64,000 bases of DNA. Source: Aplectana chamaeleonis. Taxonomy: Eukaryota > Nematoda > Chromadorea > Rhabditida > Cosmocercidae. A model generated the notes under the pieces. It was not told where the DNA came from, made no database searches, and saw only the letters and a program-made list of their open reading frames with translations. Shown one piece after another: positions 9,473 to 19,841 of this stretch (position 1 is the stretch's first letter; each line of letters begins with the position of its first letter). The position numbers were made by a program, and so were the translations under genes. The stretch lies in the NCBI GenBank assembly GCA_029168955.1, contig JAPDOI010001446.1:62001-126000 (forward strand), in the 5' to 3' direction.

Positions 9473-10062
9473 TTGACGAAAACAATATCATTGATTTGGG
9501 ACTTGGTCATTATACGTAACTTTGAATCTTCGAGGGCGAAACCTCTCGGATAAGCCAGAAAACACCGATCTTGCAAAATCACAAAATCCGCTCAATAATC
9601 ATGCTCCATCAAAATTTTCTGCAAACTATCATTTAGCTCTGTGGTGGCTCAAGTGTACTGTCAATTCTGGCAGGTTTGGTGGTAAACTCACCTCAAAGTA
9701 AATTGAAGCATGCAAAGATGCTTAGTACTGAAGATTACCATGTGAATCACATCATATATTTCGCGAATGAGAAGGCTTCGGCCAAACTGTAAGAAAGCGA
9801 TAAATAGGAAAGAATTTTGCTTTTGATCGCACTTGACCGAGGGTCCAACTCTGACAAGTCGTCAAAGTCAGGTTACGGGAAACCTTCGCTTCAACTTAAT
9901 AATTAACCAGCATGCATTAATTTCCCGGGAGAACCTTATGCAAGAAATTTATTCAAATTTCTTAATAACTTTCCTTTACATTTTTCAAAATTACTGACGA
10001 CTCATAAAAAATTTTCACCACTAAAATTTCTCATTTTTTTCCTCATAGGCCCTAGAGTATGT

Positions 10063-10305
10063 CAACGAATATTCGGAAAACGAATATTCGGCCGAATAAA
10101 CGAATAATCGAATATTCGAATAATTCGATTATTCGGAAAAGTCAATTTCTCGAATAATTCGTTTATTCGAATATTCGGAGAAGTCAATTTTTCGAATAAT
10201 TCGTTTATTCGAATATTCGGAAAAGTCAATTTTTCGAATAATTCGTTTATTCGAATATTCGAGCTGCCCAATATTCGAATATTCGGCCGAATAAACGAAT
10301 AATTC
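10063..10305. repeat. Subterminal tandem array, about 42-bp unit, left side
   Basis: Units of about 42 bp with cores AATAATTCG, TTTATTCGAATATTCG and AAGTCAATTTTTCG. Three units are well conserved between 10,150 and 10,260. The unit is rich in palindromic TTCGAA and CGAATATTCG. It has no relation to the 42-bp satellite further right. Confidence 0.8.
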
Positions 10306-10380
10306 CAGAAAAATAGGAAGCTAAGTCTCCGGCACATGTCCATTTTTGCGGTCCAGAGGTGAAATGTCTCCAACCAAACT

Positions 10381-10568
10381 GGGTGCTATCTTAGCGATGG
10401 GAAGCCGCTATGGCTAGATGCACTTGGCCTCGCAAATTTTACCGTGCCGCACTAAATTTGAGCATCACCCGGGGCTTTCCTCGCCTGCCAAAATCAGGAT
10501 TGCAGCACGGAAAAATGGGCGTGGCCAGGTGCGATACAACAGTGCCTTCCCTCGCTTAGATAGCACCC
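10381..10568. mobile_element. Nested MITE (GGGTGCTATC ends)
   Basis: The left arm from 10,381 (GGGTGCTATCTTAGCG) and the right arm ending at 10,568 (complement of GGGTGCTATCTAAGCG) are inverted repeats, extending imperfectly about 50 bp inward to a shared TGGCC. The flanks CAAACT and CAATCT are only a weak duplication candidate. Confidence 0.6.
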
Positions 10569-10691
10569 CAATCTGATGAAAAATTCCTGTATTGTTGGTA
10601 GATATTGTTTAGGAAATCAAGAGACTTTAATCGTATCGTTTAACAACTACTCATAGACAGTGATAAATGTTGGCTTGAATACTCTTATGAT

Positions 10692-11077
10692 TAGGGTTGA
10701 GCAGGCCGTTGTGTCGATTTTTGTAACGACTACGACCCCCCCCCTATTTTCCTTTTTTTCAAAAAAAATTCCAGAATTTCACGACCCCTGGGACCAAAAT
10801 TTTTAAAGCTTTATTTAGTGTCTAATTGTCAATTTTGTTGAAAGTGTCAATTTTCTGAACAGCTTCTCTGTAAATAATCTGCTTTTATATTGTTAAAAAT
10901 GCATACACCTCGCACGCGACTGACTATTCCTATCTCATTTTACCTTACCATATAGTTTGAAAAAATTCTATTTTTTTTCCAAAAATTTTACGACCCCTCC
11001 CCAAATTTTCATTTTTTTTTCTCCGAAATTTCCAACGACCCCCCGTTTGTGACCAGTCACAACGCTGCTCAACCCTC
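10692..11077. mobile_element. Nested hAT-like MITE with 8-bp TSD
   Basis: The ends are TAGGGTTGAGCAG at 10,692 and the complement of GAGGGTTGAGCAG ending at 11,077, with CGTTGTG shared further in. An exact 8-bp duplication CTTATGAT lies at 10,684-10,691 and 11,078-11,085. The left end fits hAT YARNG. The interior has C-rich motifs (CGACCCCTCCCC near 10,991) that resemble those in the 2,709-3,418 element. It lies inside the larger hAT-like element, so it is the younger insertion. Confidence 0.85.
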
Positions 11078-11224
11078 CTTATGATATTATTTTCGTGGAA
11101 GTACATTGGCATAGCTTTGATTTATATAATACTATACAAAAAAGGTCAAGAAAGTTGGTAGTGCCGCGAAAGGGGGTTCGATTATGCGTACTCGGTCCAT
11201 ACTTCTCTTTCGAATACTCGTGAT

Positions 11225-11505
11225 TTTCGCAGGATATTCGAATTATTCGTATTCGAACCATTCGAATAATTCGATTATTCGGAAAAGTCAAATTTTCGAA
11301 TAATTCGTTTATTCGATTATTCGAAAAGTCAAATTTTCGAATAATTCGCTTATTCGAATATTCGGAGAACTCAAATTTTCGAATAATTCGTTTATTCGAA
11401 TATTCGGAGAAGTCGATTTTCCGAATAATTCGTTTATTCGAATATTCGAAAAGTCAAATTTTCGAATAATTCGCTTATTCGAATATTCGAAAATTTTTAT
11501 TCGTT
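11225..11505. repeat. Subterminal tandem array, about 42-bp unit, right side
   Basis: About five degenerate copies of the same TTCGAATA-rich unit as on the left side of the element, some shortened to about 40 bp. Confidence 0.8.
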
Positions 11506-11525
11506 TGATGTACTCTAATAGGCCC

Positions 11526-11935
11526 CCCTAATACTCCTTTATGCTTTTCCTATGAACTTTCACGAGCTCCCGCCGTTAAGTTATCGTGTCCCTCTCGTCC
11601 CTGCTTTTCCGGCCATGAACCGTCTACCCCAAACGCTTCGGCGTGGTTGCTCAGGCGCTAAAAGACGGTTTTCGAAAATTCATCAGTAATGTGGTATAAA
11701 TTTCTAGTGTCGTTGATTTTGCATCCCTAAACGGTAAAGGGTTCGTCACAACGAAGTGGTAAGAACCCGAGTGATGCGATCCCCTTGCGGAATCTGTAAG
11801 TCCCGCCCCAGCCTTGTTCTTCCGGATTCCGCCCAGGACCCAAAAATCTTAAAGAAATAAGCAAAAAGTTCTCAACACTCCTTAAGGCAGCGTTCACAAT
11901 GGGGAAGCCTTTCGACTTTCTATGGAAAATAATGG
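11526..11935. other. Unassigned spacer
   Basis: No coding or repeat signal recognised. The last 8 bases form the left target duplication of the next element. Confidence 0.4.
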
Positions 11936-11943
11936 CTTTGTAG

Positions 11944-12161
11944 TATAATTGTACAAATTCGAAAAAAAGGTCGAACGAACGAAAACTAACATTTTTTCGT
12001 TCGAAATGTTTTCGAACGAACAAAAAATGAAAAAAAAAATTTTGTTCGAAACAATTTCAAAAAATTTCGTTCGACGAATTTTCGAACGAACGAGAACGAA
12101 CGAAAAAAATTCGAAAAATCTTTCGAAAGTTTTTTGAAAATTTCGTTCGTGTGCAACTATA
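11944..12161. mobile_element. 218-bp hAT-like MITE with 8-bp TSD
   Basis: The ends TATAATTGTAC at 11,944 and the complement of TATAGTTGCAC ending at 12,161 are inverted repeats. CTTTGTAG is duplicated exactly at 11,936-11,943 and 12,162-12,169. The interior is packed with TTCGAACGAACGAAAA-type text. The 8-bp duplication suggests hAT. The terminal TATAR departs from the usual YARNG at the third base, so the family is tentative. Confidence 0.8.
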
Positions 12162-12169
12162 CTTTGTAG

Positions 12170-12857
12170 TAATTAAAACATATATGCCGAAAAACTGCGA
12201 AAAATTTCGCCAAAAGTAATACAAAACAGCACTCCTGAAAGCAATCGGAACCTGGGTGTGAAACCCACGTCGGCATCCAGAATTCAAAACCCAACTGATT
12301 ATTACAAGGAGTAATCGTGTTAAGTAAACGTTTATGAGGTAGACAAACGTTGATGAGGTATTATTAGGTTTGCAAGGTAATAAACCTCTCATTATCTTCG
12401 GAAATTCCGCAATCGAAACTGATCATGAGCACTGCCTTCAATGTGCGTTGGTTTGATTCAAAAAAGAATTCTGATACATTTAAATACTATGCATTGCAGG
12501 GACTGTCGCTAATACGGATCAGATGGAGTGTGACTTGAAGAACTTCGCATGGCAGGAAAAGACATTTCTGAGGCTTCTTTATGTTTTTTCTCTCGTTTTG
12601 TGAATGAAATGCGTCTTAAACGATTTGTGTTTGCTTGCCATTGAACTGTTTTATGTCCAAGTTCGCGCTTTTAAAAAATGGATCGGCATGCATGAACGCG
12701 GCGGCTTGTGCAGAGTAGCGTAACGCCGCGCGCACGCGCCATATTTAATTTGAAATCGTGTCACGTGCGTGCGGCATTGCGCTGCCTGACCCTCGCCGCT
12801 GCAATCAGGGCAGTGGAATACTTGCGTCACAAGCATGCCGCTGCCCTCAGCGACAGG
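12170..12857. other. Unassigned spacer
   Basis: No gene seen. It includes a small two-copy repeat of AAACGTT-ATGAGGTA near 12,325-12,360. Confidence 0.4.
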
Positions 12858-13003
12858 ATCGCATGGGCGCACTTACACTTTTCGTTCCCTATTGTGTGTT
12901 GGTGCAAACTTGGTGCACGTATGTTATAATGTACCGAGTTTGCCTCAACGCACAATAAGCAACGCGAAGCGTCAGTGCAATCCGTGCCCTTGTATGCAGA
13001 TCG
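12858..13003. repeat. 146-bp hairpin/inverted repeat
   Basis: The arms 12,858-12,918 and 12,935-13,003 pair imperfectly. The best segment is TATTGTGTGTTGGTGCAAAC, near 12,889-12,908, facing its near-complement at 12,937-12,957. The loop is short. It is a MITE-like or foldback sequence without a visible target duplication. Confidence 0.6.
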
Positions 13004-13289
13004 AGATTTACACATTTAATCATTTGGTGAGTCATCATTGAGTCAAGATACGCCGAATGTTTCCTGGACAGTAACGTTATCCATTATTACAGCATGACTT
13101 GAACTAGCAGCTGGTTTTAGCGGGAAAAAACCTTCCTTCAAGTTCTCATTGTTGGAGATTCCCGAGGTGGTTGTACATTTCAACCGAATTGATGTCTACC
13201 CTGGATCAACATTTGCGCGATTCCTGGCCCAAACTTGTTCTTTCAACGAACCGTCAAGCACCGCGTGTTCATCACCTCAGGACTGTTTG

Positions 13290-13700
13290 GCGTTTTTGCA
13301 GGGAAGACCGCTTTCACATGCCTTAATTAATGAGATCATATGTTGGCTGATATGAACTGTTAGAGCAAGTAGTGTACGCACCGTTGTGGGACATGCGTCG
13401 CGGAAACGAAACCTTGGGGATATATAGTGTTTTTCCGTAGAGACCACTTCTCACATGACTTTAGGGGATCGGTTGCGTCGGACTACGTGCACTGTTAGAG
13501 CAACTGGTGTGAGCGCTGTTGTGGGACACACGTCGCTGGTTCGAGACCGCGAGGGTGCCTGGCATTTTTGCAGCGAAGGTCGCTCCTCACATAACTTTAC
13601 GGGATTGAGTATGCTTGGTAACACAAGAGATTTGAGCAGTTGGTGTGCGCGCCGTTGCGAGATACGCATTCAGGGTTCGATTACCTGCAAATGTGCTGGT
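13290..13700 (+). repeat. Tandem tRNA-like (SINE-head-like) repeat, about 135-bp unit, 3 copies
   Basis: Similar blocks recur with TAGAGCAAG at 13,361, TAGAGCAAC at 13,496 and TTGAGCAG at 13,632, spaced 135-136 bp apart. Each has an A-box-like GAGCARSTGGTGTG followed about 40 bp later by a B-box-like motif: GGTTCGAGACC at 13,538-13,548 and GGTTCGATTACC at 13,674-13,685. The first copy is degenerate there. This is the layout of a Pol III internal promoter. Acceptor and T stems do not pair well, so these are not functional tRNAs. A tRNA-derived SINE or tRNA-like tandem repeat is the best reading. Confidence 0.45.
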
Positions 13701-14991
13701 TTTTGCGACGAATAGTATGTTCCTCGTGACAAACTCGAGACAAAGGCGTGACAGCCACATTGCTGTCACTTGTTGTCACAACACATTTCTCGTATTGTTG
13801 TGACAGCAAAGAGGGGTTTACTACCAGCCGAGGTCTGTGGATCTAGTAGCAAATGACTAGGACAGCTGCGAAAAATACCACAAAGATCAATTTTTTCGGA
13901 CTCGATTATTATTGTGTAAAGTTAATCATTACAAAGGAAGGGCACTTTCGGAGCGATCCGGGCATACCGGAAGTTTCCAATCCATAGGCCCACCTCTGTT
14001 TTTCGTTGAACCTAATGGGATTCCAGAACTCGGTCAGAAGTCGGAACCGGGTTAAGTCGAGCGCTTCGCATTCAAAAAGATCGTTCTCTTTTCTTCAAAT
14101 AGGGTACATGACCTGACTACTTTCTGAATTGCAACCTCGGATTGTCAAACTGGTTTGACTATTCGAATTTGTAGATGTCTTGGCATCAAAGTTGCCACTT
14201 CGTCCTTCAGTTTTGATAACTCAATGTTGACAGAGGTTTCCGAAAGACCCTGGCAAGGAGGCAAAAAAAGAGAATTGGCTTTGACGATTTCAAATCACCT
14301 CAAGCAACACCACCGCTTGTGCAAAAGTCTTCCCAGTCCATATAAATTAGAAATCTACGACAACATATCACCATCGGAGATAACTGTGTCAGAATGGCAG
14401 CAGCCAAAAAGCAGGACTTTTTTCGAGCTCATATTTCCATCAAAATGACATGTTAGCAGCGGACATCAATTGAGATAGCGTTGGCGCGTCCATCGGAATT
14501 GAGGACATGCAATCGCATTGCAGCGCGATATTGGTATAAACCAGATCAAGTATCACACATATATGTAGTTATCTGAATTCCATAGTTGTCAATTTGAGTG
14601 TGCGAAATCGCATTGACTATACAGACAACACCTAATTTGACGCTTCGTTTTTTAATCGATGTTCACAGACAATCCCTACTGCCAGCGCTGATGTTACACC
14701 CCGTGTCATTCAATCAGCAAACCTCAATGCTTGTATGGGGCGAGAAATCATTTAATCCAAATTGATTATCCTCATTCTTCAACAAGTGCTAATTTTCTGC
14801 AAACTTCGTCGCGACTTATTGATTGGTCATGGCGGACTTCTTCGGTATGAGCACGGAAAACTAAAAATCCGAGACATGGTGGTCTCACTCAACTAGGAAG
14901 CCGCGACGCTGTTTGGCGCGAAAAGTGGCGCACGTGAAGGGACCGAGTGATGACTAACGGTGAAACGATTTCGCATTTACACAGGGGCAAT
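13701..14991. other. Unassigned 1.3-kb spacer
   Basis: No gene recognised. GTGACAGC and its complement GCTGTCAC recur near 13,749-13,810 as short inverted repeats. Confidence 0.4.
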
Positions 14992-15086
14992 ACGCCTATA
15001 ACTTTGTTCAGAGTTATTGAAGACAGCACTGGGCATACTCGGATTGCGCATCCGGATGTGGTTCTTGAATTGAACTTATAATTTAG
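14992..15086 (+). repeat. Dispersed repeat with conserved hairpin, copy 1
   Basis: This is homologous to 20,658-20,752. Shared blocks are CGCCTATAACTT at the start, GGGCATA-TCGGA in the middle and GTGGTTCT near the end. A small stem CGGAT...ATCCG lies near 15,040-15,055. The family is unidentified. Confidence 0.55.
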
Positions 15087-16713
15087 AGTGGACATTTTCG
15101 CTAGCAATAGCTACATTGTAAAATTTGATGGTCTAATTCCTATCCGGATCTCTTTATAAGGGTCCTTAGCCTACGGCTAGAGAGATCAGAAAATTCCGCG
15201 AAACCCTTTTTGACTAGGATGAAATTATGAAGAACGCGCTAAGCTTTTTCCAAACTTCATCGCTAATTGGCTGCGGGCGTTCCAATGCCAAACTTATGCA
15301 CCGCAAAAGTTTGTTTTAACCGCGTTTGGAATCGAGAAAGCGAAGATTTAGAAGTTTCTGGTTTTGGCCCGCGCAATTCTAGAAAACAAACAGTCTGACA
15401 TCGATCTTCATCTGCTTTTCATATCGAGGTTGATTATTTTCGTTTTCTGGCTGAGTTTCTAGACGAAAGCGTGTACTCTCCGGGCTTATGAGGTACCGCC
15501 CCGATTTTCTGAACGACCCCTTATTTGTGTTTCATTCACTATACAACCATAGATTCTTTACAGATGAAAACGTTAAGTTTCCCCTATGCGAATGCTACCG
15601 AATGAGTGTTTTCCCATGATTGAGGCTACGATTACAACGGTTTTGCTCATACTGCCTACTTTGATACCTTACAATCGAATGTGTAGTTTCGTGATCACTA
15701 ATTACCCCTTTCCATTCGTAAATACGCTGTGCACCCACGGAAATGAACTTTGTTTTTCTATACATGAAGATTTCCCCTCAGATCCTCTTCAATCTTGCGC
15801 TGAGATAACTCGGGCATCGAACTTTCAATGTTCAAATTTCGCCGATTGTTGGGGTTCAAAACTTCTTTCGTAGCGCTTCTCAGATAATCGCCCCAAAAAA
15901 TCGTAATTTGCGCATGATCCTTTCCGGAAAGATCAGAATATCCAGATTTTCTGTATGTACAGCAAGATACCAATTGAAGTTTTCGTGTGCTGTAGGGCAT
16001 CTTTGCGTGAGCTATACAAAACTACTGCGGCAACATTTGAGGGTTAGCCAACATGAATGTGAGCTTCCCTGTGAAAAAAGTTGTTGATCGACAATACAAG
16101 AGTGGTTTTCTTGGTCCATGTATATTCTTGTCGTTTAACTAATGCATGTATTTTTGTTCTATTTGTTCTGTATTGTATAAACACTTAACAAATTGGTATG
16201 TGTAGTGATTATAATGAAAATAACTTCTCTCACATCAGTTGCTTGTCGTGAGCCAGGTTTCAGATGATTTGAAAAAACCTAACTATCTAATTATTTTTGC
16301 ACCTCGGATTACGCTCTTTGGTGAAATCAAAGGGCCCTGGCGAACCAGCGTTTTCGCTTACATAGGTTTTCTCGCGGTGTTACTGAAGGACTAGTTAAAA
16401 ACGCATGCATTCCGGCCATCTAATGGAGACTCGGTATGCCAGGTCGTCAGTTATGCTTCTAACAAGTAAGGAATAGGAGCCGGCCTTATCTGGCAAAGCC
16501 ACTAGAGTCAAATGAACTTCTCTGTGTGTAGACTTTGAATCTTTTGGGTGCTGATCCAACAACCATTCTGTGATGTTTAGCTAATGAATGTCACATCTAC
16601 TTTTTTGAATCCTCCAAAACAATATTTTTCGAGAAAAGGGTCACGGTGATTTCTCTAGCTCTTTGCCATCAGGTCACGTCACTTCTTCTTCTCAGTCACA
16701 GTGGAGTTTCTTT
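15087..16713. other. Unassigned 1.6-kb spacer
   Basis: No domain, transposon end or RNA gene recognised. The longest frames are under 100 codons and are not protein-like. Confidence 0.4.
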
Positions 16714-17850
16714 TTATAGGCGTAGAAAGGCGGCAACATCGCACGGCTTGTTCCACATATCACGAGCAGACAGAGAAGTAGGTCTGGCAAAGCATGAAAA
16801 TAAATGCAATGAATCATGCCTAATATTGTGACAGTCAGGACATTTATCTGGGACCGACTCGTCGATCCTGTGTACGTAGGCTTTGACGTATGAAGAGTGA
16901 CGCGGGAGCGCTTGGGTAGACCTTCCTCACTATCATCAACCGTAGGAGGCAGAACACGAAGGATCGGGTTGGGAGGGGCACAGGACAGGTACTCATACAC
17001 GAATCTAGTGAGCTCGTAGCCTCTTTCGTGTGAGCTCAGAGGTGGCCCATATTTGATGATCCAATTTAGAAATAACAGCCTGGAGCGGTGTGCGAATATT
17101 ACGCGGATGAGGTTCAGATGACAGAAGTGGGTAGTTGGGTTGAGCGGCATCCTTGACTATGCCAATGTGGAATTGTTGAGACTGCAGTGGGCAGTGCTGT
17201 TTGACAGTAAGTATTGCACATTCTTGATAAAGTTGGGATATGGGTGTTAACCTTAGGCAGCCAGTGATGACACGTAGTGCACAGTTATACGTTGTGTCAT
17301 ATATCATGGCCTTATACGTTGTGCGAAAAACTTCCTTTGTGCTGCCTCAAGTGGTGCCCGCCAGAGCACGGGGGATGTTAGTTCGCGTGTTAGCTGTTGC
17401 CGCTCGGATGCGCGTGTTCTTATTAAAGCGCACTGAAGGATCCAAAAAAGACGCCGAGGATGCTTAGATAGGGGCAGTTGATTACCCTCCCAGAGAACCC
17501 TGGGATGTAGTCGAAGCTCAGCGGTTGCAGTAGTGCACAAAGTAACGCTGGACTTTGAAGGAGAGACCTTTACCTGCTTTGATTCGAGAAAGTTGGCCAA
17601 GCTAGAGAGGTATTTGTTCATCTCCGCAGTGGCACCCCCGACAACAGGGTCATTACATACAATTGTGAAGTCATCAGCATACAGACATAAGTGGATGTCT
17701 GACATATATAAGGAGAATAGGCTTGGCGATAGGACTCCACCCTGAATGACGCCTGCCTTCAGGGGAACCGACTTCGACAGTTGTCCGTCGAAGTTCACAT
17801 GTATAGGGCGACTCTTCTTTCTTCTTTGAACACCTTCTTTGAACACTTAA
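16714..17850 (-). pseudogene. LINE ORF2 3' part (reverse transcriptase to zinc knuckle), decayed
   Basis: Reading leftward from about 17,846, RT motifs are GGVLSPSLF and then LYADDFTIV (the catalytic YADD). The segment between them looks several residues shorter than usual. The frame then moves: ALRVITGCLRLTP near 17,280-17,240 belongs to the post-RT region. In a third frame, near 16,850-16,714, the C-terminus shows CPDC...HD..HLFSC followed by DMWNKPCDVAAFL and a TAA at 16,716-16,714. That CCHC knuckle and tail pattern is typical of Jockey/R1/I-group LINEs of arthropods. At least two frame changes make it non-functional, and the N-terminal half is absent. It is a different family from the LINE at 564-2,376. 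Confidence 0.82.
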
Positions 17851-18371
17851 AAGTCGTCTGTGAATCATCGGAGAGAAAGGCATTGCCATTGTAGGAAGCA
17901 AAGCGATGAACCATTTCTTAAAAATTATCGTCATGGCCGCAGTTTTCATTTTCAGAAATCGACAATCGGTTGCCCAATACAGGCTATTAAACGGCGCAAT
18001 TCACTTGTTTCCTACGCGTGCTGGTGGGGAGCGGAGGGTAGAGACAGTGAGAGAGCGTAGGGCAGACGGAGGCTGAGGCGGCGCGCGGGCCGCTCGCGCC
18101 TCGAGTGATGTGAATTTCGACGTTTTATAGAGGGTACATGTGCTGACCCTTCATCGAAAACTACTAAACTTGGCTCAATCACGCAGAATTTTTTTTCTCG
18201 ATTATCTGGAGTTCCAAACCAGATAACCAGACTCAAACCTATCCAGCCGCGAATAGGCTTAATAGGTTTTTTTCTTTCTCTGCCAGCGCGTAGCTAAATG
18301 CCTCACACAGGAACCGGAGATGCCCAGGGTTTCGGAGGCCTCTATTAGATTGTAACATAAGTCTTCTCAGA
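17851..18371. other. Unassigned spacer
   Basis: No gene seen. A purine-rich stretch followed by a GC-rich patch (GGCGGCGCGCGGGC) lies near 18,000-18,100. Confidence 0.4.
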
Positions 18372-19020
18372 CAGTGGGGCGGACTTACCGCGACGCCGAA
18401 TAGGAACGAACGCGTGGTGAACAGCGATCAGCCCGCTGCTTTTGCGCGCGGCCAGCTCTAAATGGGCTCGCGATCAGTACGCTTGGTTAAAAAAAGGACC
18501 GACCGCAAAAAATCCGTATTATTTTGTTATTAATTATAATAGAACTAGGCGGAGCCTAGGACCAGAGTTAAGAACCTTCGGGAGTTACGTCCTCTATCTC
18601 GTAGGGCCAGAGTGTACTCCCGCTAGAGCAACCAAGGAGATACTATAGATGTACCTCAAACTCGGGTAATTGAACCGGCGACGATCTCGTTTTACCACGC
18701 AGAACAGTGCATCGTAGTCGATGCGGGGTCCGTCGCGGTAAGTCCGATATGCGCCGTTGCTCGCGATCAGCCGGAATACGATGCACGTCGTTCGCGATCA
18801 GTCCTAATTACATTGTTGTACGCGATAGAAACGATTTGTGGTCGCGGTAAGTTCTACTTACCAGTAGCTGAGCGCGATGAGTTCGCACTTCTTTCGGACA
18901 CACAGCGCGATGACATCGAGCAACCGCGACTTGTCCGCATTTTCGCTCGCGGTAGAAACGGTTCCTGAGCGCGGTAAGTACTATTTGACAATTTTTGTGC
19001 GCGATAAGTCCACCCCGTTG
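18372..19020. mobile_element. DNA transposon with CAGTG-type ends and internal GCGCGATAAGT-like repeats
   Basis: The left end CAGTGGGGCGGACTTACCGCG (from 18,372) and the reverse complement of the right end, CAACGGGGTGGACTTATCGCG (from 19,020), are inverted repeats. Both fit the hAT-type YARNG start. Between about 18,720 and 19,010, degenerate CGCGGTAAGT/CGCGATCAGT motifs recur roughly every 20-35 bp, the layout of subterminal transposase sites. No 8-bp duplication was found, so the family is uncertain and one end may be rearranged. The right end abuts the mariner relic. Confidence 0.55.
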
Positions 19021-19032
19021 CCTGAGGAGGAA

Positions 19033-19512
19033 GGAGATACCGACTTCGAAGACAAACCGCGATCCGGAAGACCATTCTTGAAGTCATCAAAGAGAATTGA
19101 GAAGCGAGTGTGCGGGAACTGGCGACGAAGATCGGGTGCAGCCATATGATCATTGATCGTCGTCTTTAGAATCTTGTATACCGGAAAGTACTTGCACAGT
19201 GGATACCTCATGCTCTCACCGACAGTCAAAGGATGACCCGACTGTCTATATGTCAGTCTCTTCTCCTCAGCTCTGACAGGAAGGACTTTCTGGAGGATGT
19301 CGTGACAGGGGATGAGAGTTGGATACTATACGACGCGGGCGCACCCTTCTGGCTTCCTCGAGGAAACAGCCGCTGAATTAGTAAAAACGAGACCTTCATC
19401 CCAAGAAGGTTTTGCTTTGTTACTTCTGGGATTCTGGGTAAAGGAAATCAGCGAATTACCTATTAGATGTAGCAAGGTTGTAGATAGTTATGGTGATTAT
19501 ATTGTGGATTGA
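19033..19512 (+). pseudogene. mariner transposase relic
   Basis: DNA-transposase remains in order: DFEDKPRSGRP (about 19,042-19,074), helix-turn-helix text VRELATKIGCSHMII after a frame change (from 19,110), WIPHALTDSQ (19,200-19,229) as in the linker of mariner proteins, and VTGDESWILYD (19,302-19,334), which carries the second catalytic Asp region of DD34D. A stop near 19,374 and a large deletion remove the rest of the catalytic core. The C-terminal VDSYGDYIVD and a TGA survive near 19,480-19,512. The relic holds at least two frame changes and two internal stops. It encodes no active enzyme. Confidence 0.85.
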
Positions 19513-19575
19513 ATGTGTGAAGCAATGAAGATAGAAAAAAATTAAAAAATCTTTCAAAACTTATGTTACAACCTA
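19513..19575 (-). mobile_element. 3' end and terminal repeat of the mariner relic
   Basis: Downstream of the stop, the reverse complement reads TAGGTTGTAACATAAGTTTT, ending at about 19,575, which fits a mariner terminal inverted repeat. The matching 5' end is not found. The left part of the element is missing where the CAGTG-ended element begins. Confidence 0.65.
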
Positions 19576-19645
19576 GTATGTATGTAGTCTAATTTTGACA
19601 CGAGAAATTACGCAAATTACGGAAAGTTTAGTTTTTGAAATTTTA

Positions 19646-19711
19646 GCTACAGCGCCTGCATATTCCACGTGAATTCTCGCTACAGCGCCTGCATATTTTA
19701 CGCGAATTCTC
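19646..19711 (+). repeat. 33-bp tandem duplication (2 copies)
   Basis: Two units at 19,646-19,678 and 19,679-19,711, each starting GCTACAGCGCCTGCATATT, with three differences. A fragment of a third may follow. Confidence 0.85.
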
Positions 19712-19841
19712 GTTGCGGCACCGGATCGATCGACCCACCCAGTCCTGATCCGTACTAGAAAGACTATCCCCGCTGCGATCGAGCGCATCGCCGTTTCTTC
19801 CCCACGGCCTGAATCATCCCAGCGGTCAAAATTTTCCTTAA

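Larger units (their letters stand above)
8670..9905. repeat. Long diverged inverted repeat (arms about 390-430 bp)
   Basis: The left arm (about 8,670-9,062) and right arm (about 9,470-9,905) are reverse complements over nearly their whole length, at roughly 70-75% identity by eye. Landmarks shared by the minus strand of the left arm and the plus strand of the right arm include GGGAACTTGGTC / GGGACTTGGTC, CTTCGAGG, CCAGAAAACAC, GCAGGTTTGGTGGT, ATATATTTCGC, RAAAGAATTT-like text and GCACTTGRCCGA. The two arms face each other around a separate MITE. A 76-codon minus-strand frame in the left arm is disrupted in the right arm. It could be a foldback element or an inverted duplication that yields hairpin RNA. 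Confidence 0.72.
10053..11517. mobile_element. hAT-like non-autonomous element with 8-bp TSD
   Basis: The left end, TAGAGTATGTCAA at 10,053, and the right end, the complement of TAGAGTACATCAAA ending at 11,517, are inverted repeats that fit the hAT YARNG start. ATAGGCCC is duplicated exactly at 10,045-10,052 and 11,518-11,525. Both subterminal regions (10,063-10,305 and 11,225-11,505) are arrays of a roughly 42-bp unit built from TTCGAATATTCG and AATAATTCG, of the kind hAT transposases bind. There is no transposase frame. At least two smaller MITEs have inserted inside (10,381-10,568 and 10,692-11,077). Confidence 0.85.

Noticed and set aside
10063..11505. TTCGAATA arrays as part of the main satellite, because both have a unit of about 42 bp
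   Set aside because: The sequences are unrelated (AT-rich palindromic versus GC-rich). The equal length is a coincidence, and the arrays lie at the ends of a hAT-like element.
13490..13690. Functional tRNA genes
   Set aside because: A- and B-box-like motifs are present, but acceptor and T stems do not pair and the units are tandem 135-bp repeats.
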